Shown here: positions 25,945 through 33,610 of the stretch, piece after piece
How the letters are laid out: each line of letters begins with the position of its first letter
Position numbering within the stretch: position 1 is the first letter of the stretch
From: Arthrobacter globiformis
GTDB lineage: Bacteria; Actinomycetota; Actinomycetes; Actinomycetales; Micrococcaceae
Length of the DNA stretch: 64,000 nucleotides
Direction: 5' to 3'
NCBI RefSeq assembly: GCF_030817195.1
Contig: NZ_JAUSYZ010000001.1
Span: 4,588,001-4,652,000, forward strand
Notes under the pieces: model-generated
What the model saw: only the letters and a program-made list of their open reading frames with translations
What the model was told of the DNA's origin: nothing
Database searches by the model: none
Program-made: the position numbers and the translations under genes

Positions 25945-27078
25945 CTACGAGAGCCGGAACGCAGGGTCCACCGGCAGGTCGAAGCTCCGGTCCCGCGGCT
26001 CGGGCAGGAGCGCGGCGGTGAAGCTGAAACCCAGGCCCGGGAGTCCCGTCCCGTAGAGGCGGCTGTCGCGGATCCGGACAGGCGACTGGCCGGCCAGGAT
26101 GCCCAGCTGCTCGAATGAAGCGTCTTCCACGTCCTCCACGCTGACGGCCTCGGCGAGGGTCAGGGCGAGCTGGCCGGACAGCTCCGGCAGCAGGTGCGGC
26201 GCTACGCGGACGCTGTTGGCCCGAGCCAGCTCAACGATGCGGCGGAAGGGCGTGATGCCACCCACCCGGATGATGTTGGGCTGGATGATGTCCACCGCCC
26301 CGGCCTCGATGAAGTCCCGGAAACGGTAAATAGTGTGCACGTTCTCGCCCAGCGCGATAGGCACCGGCGACTGCTTCCGCAGGCGGCGGTAGGCCGAGAG
26401 GTCGTCGGCGCGCAGGGGTTCCTCCAGCCAGTCCAGGCCGAACTGGCCCAGCACGTCCAGTGCCCGGAGCGCAGCGGGCAGGTCCCAGCGCTGGTTCGCG
26501 TCGATCATGAGCCTGCGGTCCGGGCCGAGCACCGCGCGGACGGCAGCCACGCGTTCGGCGTCCTCGGCCAGGTCCGGCTTGCCCACCTTGATCTTCACGG
26601 CCTGGTGGCCTGCGGCGACCCACCGTTCGGTCTGCGCCACGAGTTCGTCGAGGGAGTAGTGCAGGTTCACACCGGAGCCGTAGACCTCCACCGATTCCTG
26701 CCGCTGGCCCAGCAGCCCCGCCACGGACACGTCCGCGGTACGGGCCGCCAGGTCCCAGAGGGCGAGGTCGACGCCGGCCATCGCGATGGTGGTGAGCCCC
26801 CCGCCGCCGGCCTCGTGCAGCCGTTTCCAGAGCTGGTCCCAGACCACTTCCGGGTTCGCGTCCAGCCCGGTGATAAAAGGCGCGATGTCGTGGTCCAGGA
26901 GTGCCTTAACCGCCTGCGGCCCGATGGTGGGCGTCCAGGAGAAACCGTGCCCCGCGCCGCCGTCGTCCGTAAATAGGCTGGTGGCGATGATGTGGTTCTC
27001 GGGTGCATCAGCACCCCAGTTACGCCGCAGCGGCACGGTAATCAGGCGCGTGTGCAGCCCCGTGATCTTGGCCGCCAT
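25945..27078 (-). CDS. Enolase-superfamily sugar-acid dehydratase (mandelate racemase-like)
   Basis: A 377-residue protein with an N-terminal capping domain and a barrel. KIK at 162-164 supplies the catalytic lysines, metal ligands are Asp in DANQRW near 193, Glu in WLEEPL near 219 and Glu in LGENVHT near 245, and His in APHLLPE near 295 is a general acid/base. The KxK plus His set occurs in galactarate/talarate-type dehydratases and racemases. ATGA overlap with the KDG-dehydratase-family gene supports dehydration of an aldarate or aldonate in the same route. The exact substrate cannot be read from sequence. Confidence 0.82.
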   Translation of the reverse strand: MAAKITGLHTRLITVPLRRNWGADAPENHIIATSLFTDDGGAGHGFSWTPTIGPQAVKALLDHDIAPFITGLDANPEVVWDQLWKRLHEAGGGGLTTIAMAGVDLALWDLAARTADVSVAGLLGQRQESVEVYGSGVNLHYSLDELVAQTERWVAAGHQAVKIKVGKPDLAEDAERVAAVRAVLGPDRRLMIDANQRWDLPAALRALDVLGQFGLDWLEEPLRADDLSAYRRLRKQSPVPIALGENVHTIYRFRDFIEAGAVDIIQPNIIRVGGITPFRRIVELARANSVRVAPHLLPELSGQLALTLAEAVSVEDVEDASFEQLGILAGQSPVRIRDSRLYGTGLPGLGFSFTAALLPEPRDRSFDLPVDPAFRLS

Positions 27079-27983
27079 CAGCGGCCGGTCAGCTCGTGGC
27101 CCTTGGCCAGGATTGCCTTGAGCTCCACGAGCTGGTCCTCGGTGGGGTCAACCAGCGGGGGCCGGACCGGGCCGACGGCCAGTCCGTTGAGGCGCAGCCC
27201 GGCCTTGATCAGGGAGACGCCGAAGCCCGGTGTCTGGTCCCGCAGGCGCACGAGGGGCGCGTAGAAGCCGTCGAGCAGGGCCTGCCGGCGGTCCTCATCG
27301 CCGCTGGCGTAGGCGTCGTAGTAGGCGGTGGCGATTTCCGGGGCCATGGCGAAGGCCGCCGAGGAGTAGAGCGGGATGCCGAGTCCCCGGTAGGCGCCCT
27401 GCGTCAGTTCGGCGGTCAGCAGGCCATTAAAGAGCAGGAAGTCCTCCCGGCCGCTGGCCCGGACGGCGGAGACGATCTCCTGGGCCAGGCCGACGTCGCC
27501 GATGCCGTCTTTGAAGCCAATCACCTTGGGGTTGCCGGCCAGCTGCGCAATGGCCTTGGCCGTGCACTTGGCCGTGCCGCGGTGGTACACGATCACCGGC
27601 AGGCTGCTCGCACCGGCCACCGCCTCGATGTAGGCCACCACACCGTCGGTTGGGCCGGAGACCAGGTACGGCGGCAGGACCAGCAGGGCGTCGGCGCCCG
27701 CCTCCTCGGCGGCGCGTGCCGCGGCGAGGGCGTGGCCCAGGGGGCCGCCCGCACCGGCGATGACGGGCACCTGGCCGTTGACGGTTTCGACGGCGGCCGC
27801 CACCACGGTGCGCACCTCATCGATGCTCAGGGCATGGAATTCGCCGGTGCCGCACGCCGGGAACACCGCACCGGGGCGGTGGGGAAGGCGGGAGGCGATG
27901 TGTTCCTTCAGGACCTCAACGTCTACTGCGCCGTCGGCGCCGAAGGGGGTGACGGGAAAGAAAAGCACGCCGTCGAGTTTCAT
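27078..27983 (-). CDS. kdgD: 5-dehydro-4-deoxyglucarate dehydratase-like protein (DHDPS family)
   Basis: A 301-residue class I aldolase-fold protein. MKLDGVLFFPVTPFGADG, the GTGEFHALS substrate loop, the Tyr in VIVYHRGT and the Schiff-base Lys in VIGFKDGIGD near residue 185 match KDG dehydratases, which turn 5-dehydro-4-deoxyglucarate into alpha-ketoglutarate semialdehyde with loss of CO2 and water. Start ATG 27983 follows AGGAG and overlaps the SDR stop by ATGA; the longer upstream frame lies inside the SDR gene. Other members of the DHDPS family remain possible. Confidence 0.82.
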   Translation of the reverse strand: MKLDGVLFFPVTPFGADGAVDVEVLKEHIASRLPHRPGAVFPACGTGEFHALSIDEVRTVVAAAVETVNGQVPVIAGAGGPLGHALAAARAAEEAGADALLVLPPYLVSGPTDGVVAYIEAVAGASSLPVIVYHRGTAKCTAKAIAQLAGNPKVIGFKDGIGDVGLAQEIVSAVRASGREDFLLFNGLLTAELTQGAYRGLGIPLYSSAAFAMAPEIATAYYDAYASGDEDRRQALLDGFYAPLVRLRDQTPGFGVSLIKAGLRLNGLAVGPVRPPLVDPTEDQLVELKAILAKGHELTGR

Positions 27984-28942
27984 TTGGTCTCCTGTGATCC
28001 GGGTGTGGCTGATCCTGTGCTGGCACCGACCAGGGTTTCCTCGGCTTGGGCGAGTTCTGTGCGCCAGGTGCGTTGGGGTTCCCAGCCGAGCAGCCGCTTG
28101 GCTTTTGCGATGGAAAAGGCGGGGCTGGTGCCGGTGAGGCCGCCTGCGCGCCCGGCGCTGCCGGGCACGAACTGGGGCAGAAGTGCGGCCAGCGGTTCGG
28201 TGGCCAGCGCATCCGCGGCCCCAACGAAGAACGTCTCGCCGTTGGGGATGGAGTCCATGCTCCGCAGCAGCACGTCCAGGAAGTCCGCCACGTCCCGGGC
28301 ATCCACATAATTGAAGAGCGCCGGCGCGGACAGTGCCGGGTCGGCGAGCCGCTCGCGGACGGTGTGCCCCTGCTGCGTGGGGGCGCCCGCCCACTCCTCC
28401 GGCGAGATGACGTAGCAGGGTCGGAACGCTGCGTAGCGGATCCGGTCCCCCTGGGCCGCGGCGAACATCTGCACCGTCTGTTCGGAAATCAGCTTGGACA
28501 GTGCATAGGCGTTCCAGGGGCGGGGCGTGGTGGCCTCGTCCACCGGAAAGGACTCCGGCAGCCAGCCGGCCGGCGAGCCGTAGCCCAGGACGGTGGGGCT
28601 GCTGGCCGTGATGATCTTCCCGATTCCGAGGTCGGTGGCCGCGCTGAGCACCGAGAAGGCGAGGCGCGTGTTGGTGCTGAAGATGACATCCTCGGGTGCA
28701 CTGAAAGGCACGGCGATAGCAGCGAGGTGGATGACGGCGTCGGGCGCCGTGCGTTCCAGGAGGCGGAACGCCTCGCCGGGGACCAGCAGGTCCGCCGTTT
28801 CCTGTTCGACGCCGGCCGGGAACGTGCCGTCCGGGACGGCGTCCCGGTCCGCCGAGATCACTTCGTGGCCCGCCTCGCTGAGGCCGGCGACCACGCTGCG
28901 CCCCAGGCGTCCGGCGCCGCCGGTGACAAGAATTCTGCTCAT
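27980..28942 (-). CDS. NAD(P)-dependent extended SDR, possible uronate dehydrogenase
   Basis: A 320-residue extended short-chain dehydrogenase: RILVTGGAGRLGRSVV binds the dinucleotide, HLAAIAVP, ITASSPTVLGYG gives the Ser, and YALSK (near 160) the catalytic Tyr/Lys. In an operon with an enolase-superfamily dehydratase and a KDG dehydratase, the simplest role is oxidation of a uronic acid or another pectin-derived sugar to the lactone, but nucleotide-sugar epimerases share these motifs. Overlaps kdgD by ATGA; 27 bp after the Gfo/Idh gene. Confidence 0.75.
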   Translation of the reverse strand: MSRILVTGGAGRLGRSVVAGLSEAGHEVISADRDAVPDGTFPAGVEQETADLLVPGEAFRLLERTAPDAVIHLAAIAVPFSAPEDVIFSTNTRLAFSVLSAATDLGIGKIITASSPTVLGYGSPAGWLPESFPVDEATTPRPWNAYALSKLISEQTVQMFAAAQGDRIRYAAFRPCYVISPEEWAGAPTQQGHTVRERLADPALSAPALFNYVDARDVADFLDVLLRSMDSIPNGETFFVGAADALATEPLAALLPQFVPGSAGRAGGLTGTSPAFSIAKAKRLLGWEPQRTWRTELAQAEETLVGASTGSATPGSQETK

Positions 28943-28969
28943 GGTGTTGTTTTCCTGTTCCTGCTGCGT

Positions 28970-30376
28970 TCAGTCGCGGCCGCGGCGCAGTTCCACGCCC
29001 AGGCCGAACTCGCTGATGCGGACGGGGAGTTGGGTTTCCAGCGATGCATTGCCTGCGATGCCCACGGACACGGAGCGCAGCCCGTCCAGATAGCCGGAGG
29101 GGCGGCCCAGCGGGTCCTCGCCCGGGCCGTTGAAGAGGTCGGAAAGCAGGAGGTTGTCGCCGCCGCCGTGACCGCCCTCGCCGTTGACGATGGGCACCTC
29201 GTAGGCAGGCTCCCAGTGGCGCTGGACCACGAGTCGTTCACCGTTGCGGCGTACGGCGTCGTCCTCTTCCACGGGCGTGGCGGACGGGTCCACCACGGTC
29301 TTCTTGTCGGTGCTGTGGACGACGGCGGCCCGCTCCACCACCTCCAGCTCGGCCCGGCCTTCGGTGCCGTTGACGGCCACCCGGTAGCCTTCCCACGGGC
29401 TGTGGGCGTTCAGGGAGTAGCTGAGCGTGGGCCCGCCGTCGTAGTCCACCGTCAGCGCCAGGTTGTCCTCGATGGTGATGCCCTCGGTGAAGACGTCCTG
29501 GTCCCGGCGGTAGCCGTCGAACTTCTCGTTGTCGTAGTACAGCTCGCGCAGCCGCTCGTCGTCGCGGAGGTCCAGGACGAAGGGGTCGCGTGTTCCTTCC
29601 TCTGTGGCCCCTGTGGTGCCGCGCTCTGGCCGGGCACCGAGGCCGCGCTCCGCGGCATTTTTGGCGCCGTAGAACCGCAGCCCGCCGGAGGCGTAAACCC
29701 GCTCGGGAACGTCGTCGATCCACCAGTTCACGAGGTCGAAGTGGTGGGAGGCCTTATGAATGAGCAGGCCGCCGGAGTTCTGCTTGTCGCGGTGCCAGCG
29801 GCGGAAGTAATCGGCGCCGTGGACCGTGTCCAGGACCCAGCTGAAGTCGATGGATGTGACCTTGCCGATCACGCCGTCCTGGATGACCTGCTTCAGCGCG
29901 CTGTTCCGCGGCGAGTAGCGGTAATTGAAGGTGACCACCACGTTGCGGCCCGTGGCCGCAACGGCCGAGGTGATGCGGCGGCAGCCCTCGGCGTCGATGG
30001 TCAGGGGCTTTTCGACGACGACGTCGGCCCCCGCCTCCAGCGCCTCGACGATGTAGTCGGCGTGGGTGTAGTCCGGGGTGGTGACGATGACGCGGTCGAC
30101 CGCGTTGGCCCCGATGTATTCGGTCAGCTTGCCAGGTTCGAACGAATCGGCCGGGCGTTCCGCGCCGAGTTCCTGGATGAGCCGCTGGTAGTACTCCATG
30201 CGGCCGCGATTGGCGTCCGAGAGTGCCACCAGCTCGGCCACATCCGCGTGCTGGCCAAGGATGGCGCGGATGTACATCTCCGCGCGGCCGCCGGTGCCGA
30301 TCAGGGCGATGCGGGACCGCGCGACTGGTCCCGCAGTATCGGGTTGGGGGTGCTGGGCGGTGTCGACATTGACCAT
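28970..30376 (-). CDS. Gfo/Idh/MocA-family oxidoreductase
   Basis: A 468-residue protein starting at ATG 30376 (MVNVDTAQHP). RIALIGTGGRAEMYIRAIL is the Rossmann motif, VVVEKPLT holds the EKP lysine near 125, and GGLLIHKASHHFDLVNWW carries conserved Lys/His residues near 225. A long insertion (TRDPFVLDLRDDERLRELYY to TIEDNLALTVDY) is usual for the larger GH109-like and sugar dehydrogenase members. First gene of the four-gene operon on this strand, with a GAGAAAGCG operator 69 bp upstream. Substrate unknown. Confidence 0.82.
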   Translation of the reverse strand: MVNVDTAQHPQPDTAGPVARSRIALIGTGGRAEMYIRAILGQHADVAELVALSDANRGRMEYYQRLIQELGAERPADSFEPGKLTEYIGANAVDRVIVTTPDYTHADYIVEALEAGADVVVEKPLTIDAEGCRRITSAVAATGRNVVVTFNYRYSPRNSALKQVIQDGVIGKVTSIDFSWVLDTVHGADYFRRWHRDKQNSGGLLIHKASHHFDLVNWWIDDVPERVYASGGLRFYGAKNAAERGLGARPERGTTGATEEGTRDPFVLDLRDDERLRELYYDNEKFDGYRRDQDVFTEGITIEDNLALTVDYDGGPTLSYSLNAHSPWEGYRVAVNGTEGRAELEVVERAAVVHSTDKKTVVDPSATPVEEDDAVRRNGERLVVQRHWEPAYEVPIVNGEGGHGGGDNLLLSDLFNGPGEDPLGRPSGYLDGLRSVSVGIAGNASLETQLPVRISEFGLGVELRRGRD

Positions 30377-30444
30377 GGGTGGGCCCCTTTCCAAAGGCGG
30401 TGGGCGGGCCGCTTGACGCCCTGCCCACATGAAGGAAGAATCCT

Positions 30445-30472
30445 GAGAAAGCGTTTTCTCGAAACGTTATAA
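30445..30472. promoter_or_regulatory. Abutting LacI-type operators between the oxidoreductase operon and the second LacI gene
   Basis: GAGAAAGCGTTTTCTC (30445-30460) is the best example of the second operator class. TCGAAACGTTATAA (30459-30472), a weak fit to the rhamnose class, abuts it. Autoregulation by the LacI protein to the right is likely. Confidence 0.65.
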
Positions 30473-30583
30473 GCTTTGTATCAAGACACCGGCGAGCGCG
30501 TCAACCATCTTTCGCAAAAGCCGAATGAGCCGCGGCAGCGGACAGTGGTAGCGTTCCGTGGCAGCGGACAGGGAAGGAAGCAC

Positions 30584-31597
30584 ATGGGCAGGAGAACCGG
30601 CACCCGGCGCGTCGGCATCGCGGACGTCGCACTCAAGGCCGGCGTCTCGCACGCGACCGTTTCCCGCGTGATGAACGGGAACTTCACCGTGGATCCCGCC
30701 ATTGCCCAGCGCGTGCGCGATGCGGCGGCGGAACTGAACTACCAGCCGAATCCCGTGGGCCGCAGCCTGGCGCTGGGCAAGACCGACACCATCGGCATCG
30801 TGGTGCCCGACCTCGCCAACCCCACGTTCCAGGCCATCCTGCGCGGGCTGAGCATGGCCGCAGCCCAGGACGGCTACCGGGTGCTCATCGCAGACTCCTC
30901 GGAAGTCTCCAGCGAGGAGGCGATCCTGGCCGGGGAAGCCCGGCGGCGCTGCGACGGGCTGGTGCTGTGCGCCCCCCGCATGGGCGATGCCGAGCTCGAG
31001 GAGCTGGCGCCGTCACTGCACCCGATGGTCCTGATCAACCGCAGCACCACGGAAACCCGCGTGCCAAGCCTTGAGGTGGACTACAGCCAGGGCGTGCAGG
31101 AGCTCGCGGAGCATCTGGTGAGCTTGGGGCATACCAGCATCGCATTCCTGGCCGGCCCTGCCCGAAGCGCCTCCAACCGGGCACGCATGGCAGGGCTGGA
31201 CAAGTTCCGGGCCGCACATCCCGGCGTCGACCTCCGGATGCTCGAGGGCGGCTCCAGCTTCGAGACCGGCCATGAAGCGGTGGACGCGGTGCTGGCCAGC
31301 GGGGCCACCGGGGTCCTCGCGTTCAACGACCTCGTTGCCATGGGGCTGCTCAGCGGACTGCACGAACGCGGCGTCCGCGTTCCCGAGGACATTTCCCTCA
31401 CGGGGTTCGACGACATCCCCTTTGCCCGGTACACCACACCGCCGCTCACCACCGCCGCGGTGCCGATCACGGAACTGGGCGAGCGCGCCTGGCACAGCCT
31501 GCGGGCCCTGATCCGCAACGCCGAGGCACCCGACGAGGAGACCACCTTCCAGCCGCGCCTGGAGATCCGGGGAAGCACGGGCCCCGCCGGCAACTAG
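30584..31597 (+). CDS. LacI-family regulator, probable controller of the GAGAAAGCG regulon
   Basis: A 337-residue LacI/GalR repressor. The helix-turn-helix VGIADVALKAGVSHATVSRV is followed by the hinge NYQPNPVGRSLALGKTDTIG and a sensor domain with VPDLANPTFQAIL, GVLAFNDLVAMGLL and DISLTGFDDIPFAR. Start ATG 30584 follows GGAAGG; in-frame codons further upstream precede any conserved sequence. The operator at 30445 lies in its own upstream region, and the same motif recurs at 8135, 15400, 19114 and 21346, so this protein is the best candidate for their binder. Confidence 0.87.
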   Translation: MGRRTGTRRVGIADVALKAGVSHATVSRVMNGNFTVDPAIAQRVRDAAAELNYQPNPVGRSLALGKTDTIGIVVPDLANPTFQAILRGLSMAAAQDGYRVLIADSSEVSSEEAILAGEARRRCDGLVLCAPRMGDAELEELAPSLHPMVLINRSTTETRVPSLEVDYSQGVQELAEHLVSLGHTSIAFLAGPARSASNRARMAGLDKFRAAHPGVDLRMLEGGSSFETGHEAVDAVLASGATGVLAFNDLVAMGLLSGLHERGVRVPEDISLTGFDDIPFARYTTPPLTTAAVPITELGERAWHSLRALIRNAEAPDEETTFQPRLEIRGSTGPAGN

Positions 31598-31607
31598 GCC
31601 GCCGGGG

Positions 31608-32198
31608 TTAGGGCTTCGCCGGGACCAGGAGCACGTCGACGAGCTCGGTCAGGCCGCCGGCCATGTCCACCTTCTTGTCGTACAGCCACTGCAGCTGAAG
31701 GCCGTCGAACGCGGCAATGACCAGCCTGGCAAGTGACTCCGCAGCGACGTCGGACCGGACCTCCCCTGCGTCCTGGCGCCGGCCGATGTCGAGCGCCAGC
31801 TCCTCGACCAATTGGGAGTACCTGTCCTGGAAGTAGCCGTGGGAGGCGTGCCCGGGATCGTTGGCCGTCGCCGACGCGACGGCGTAGAGCGTGGTCAGGC
31901 CGGGCTCCTTCTCGTTCCGCTCCGCCACCGACGCCAGGTTGGGCAGCCCAAACTCGGCCAACCCCCCGACGTCGCGGCTGCGCCGGTCGCGCTCGGCCAG
32001 CACCGCCGTCAGCAGTTCCTGCTTGCCGCTGAAGTAGTGGAAGAGCGTGGCCTCCTTGACGCCCACGAGCTCGGCCACACGCTTCAGGGCCGTTCCCTCG
32101 AACCCTTCGGTGGCAAAGACATCTGTCGCGGTCTGGATGATCTGCTCGCGGCGTTCGGCGCCTTTGGCGTACTGCCCGCGGGGCTTGGAGGGAGACAT
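31608..32198 (-). CDS. TetR-family regulator of the MFS-GH3 unit
   Basis: A 196-residue TetR/AcrR protein. The helix-turn-helix is in TATDVFATEGFEGTALKRVA / VKEATLFHYFSGK at residues 20-60. The C-terminal ligand domain is not diagnostic. It is divergent from the MFS-GH3 genes and a perfect inverted repeat lies between them, the usual arrangement for a local repressor. A glycoside or aglycone could be the inducer, by inference. Confidence 0.85.
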   Translation of the reverse strand: MSPSKPRGQYAKGAERREQIIQTATDVFATEGFEGTALKRVAELVGVKEATLFHYFSGKQELLTAVLAERDRRSRDVGGLAEFGLPNLASVAERNEKEPGLTTLYAVASATANDPGHASHGYFQDRYSQLVEELALDIGRRQDAGEVRSDVAAESLARLVIAAFDGLQLQWLYDKKVDMAGGLTELVDVLLVPAKP

Positions 32199-32251
32199 TT
32201 CGCCAGTTTATTTCACCGGGACTGCCCACCGGGCGACCCGTCAATTTTGGC

Positions 32252-32274
32252 AAAACCTAGTCATACTAGGTTTT
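32252..32274. promoter_or_regulatory. Perfect TetR-type operator
   Basis: AAAACCTAGT (32252-32261), cat, ACTAGGTTTT (32265-32274): a perfect 10-bp inverted repeat with 3-bp centre between the TetR gene and the MFS gene. Confidence 0.8.
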
Positions 32275-32304
32275 TAGCGCTACGCTTTTCCCGGAGGCCC
32301 AACG

Positions 32305-33610
32305 GTGGGTCACTTTTCGTCAGGAGGCAATGTGGCCATCGAATCCCTATCCCAGGAGACCGCGGCTCCGTCCGCGCTTTCCACAACCGCAGGACTGTCC
32401 GTCAAGGCGCCGCGGGCCTACGTCATCGGCATGCCCATCGCCAGCGGCGGCTTGTGGATGGCCCTGCTTGCACCGGCCCTCGTCGTCCTCGCCATCAAGG
32501 TCTCCCAGATCACCACCCCGGATACCCGGGCCGGAGCACTGAGCCTGGTGGCCGGCGTCGGGGCCGCCATCGCACTGCTGGCCAACCCGTTCTTCGGACG
32601 CCTGAGCGACCGCACCACGTCCCGCTTCGGCATGCGGAAGCCGTGGATCGTGGGCGGCTCCCTGGTCGGATTGGCCTCACTCTTCCTGCTGGGATCCGGG
32701 ACCAACGTCGGCACGGTGCTGGTTGCCTGGGTGGTCGCGCAGCTCGGCTTCAACGCCGCCCTGGCTGCCCTCGTGGCGACGCTTCCCGACCAGGCCGCCC
32801 CGGCCGAACGCGGCCGCCTGTCCGGGCTGATCGGCATGACATTGCCCATAGGACTCGTCGCCGCCGCCTTCTTCGCCCAGATGTTCGACAATGCACTGCA
32901 GATGGCAGTTGTCCCGGGTGTCGTGGGAACGCTCCTGGCGATCGCCTTCGCCTTCACGTTCAAGGACCGTGTCCTGACCGAGAAGCCGGCGCCACTGAAC
33001 CTCAGGGAGATTCTCGGCTCCTTCTACTTCGATCCCCGTCTCTACCCCGGACTTGGCTGGGCCTGGCTGACCAAATTCATGGTTTACACCGGCTACTGCG
33101 CCGGACTGCTCTACCTGCCGTACTTCTTCGCCGATCACCTCCACGTCGCGGAAACCCAGGTCACCACCCTGGTCTTCCAGGCCACCCTGGTCAGCTCCGC
33201 CGGCACCGTGGTCACCAGCATCGCGGGCGGCTGGATCAGCGACCGGATCGGCAAGCGCAAGGGCATGGTCATCGTCTCAGCACTGATCATGATGGGCGGC
33301 CTGATTGTCATAGCAACCAGCTCCAACACGGGACAGGTCCTCGTGGGCCAGGCCATCCTGGGACTGGGACTCGGCTGCTTCAGCGCCGTGGACGTCGCCC
33401 TCATTGCCGACCTCCTTCCCAGCAGCCAGGCCGAGAATGCCAAAACCTTCGGCGTCTTCAACATCGCCCAGGCACTCCCCCAGTCCCTTGTGCCCGCCGT
33501 CGCCTTCCCCGTCATCGCCCTGGGCGGCTACCCGGCGCTCTTCCTCGGCGGGGGCCGTCGTCGGAATCATCGGCGCCGTCCTCGTCACCCGCATCAAAGG
33601 AGTCAAGTAA
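32305..33610 (+). CDS. MFS transporter paired with GH3, with apparent frameshift near 33550
   Basis: A facilitator of about 434 residues with 12 helices (ALLAPALVVLAIKVSQ, FFGRLSDRTTSRFGMRKPW, SDRIGKRKGMVIV). The frame breaks after YPALFLGG at a run of five G (33550-33554). With four G the protein ends AVVGIIGAVLVTRIKGVK and stops at 33608-33610, directly before the GH3 ATG; without correction it runs 50 bp into GH3 with an Arg-rich tail. Two starts are possible: GTG 32305 (GGAGG 7 bases before) and GTG 32332 (AGGAGG 4 bases before). Probably imports a beta-glucoside for the next gene. Confidence 0.82.

Noticed and set aside
27984..28394. Longer N terminus of the KDG-dehydratase-like protein
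   Set aside because: The added residues are Arg/His-rich and lie inside the SDR gene; MKLDGVLFFPVTP with AGGAG upstream is the family start.
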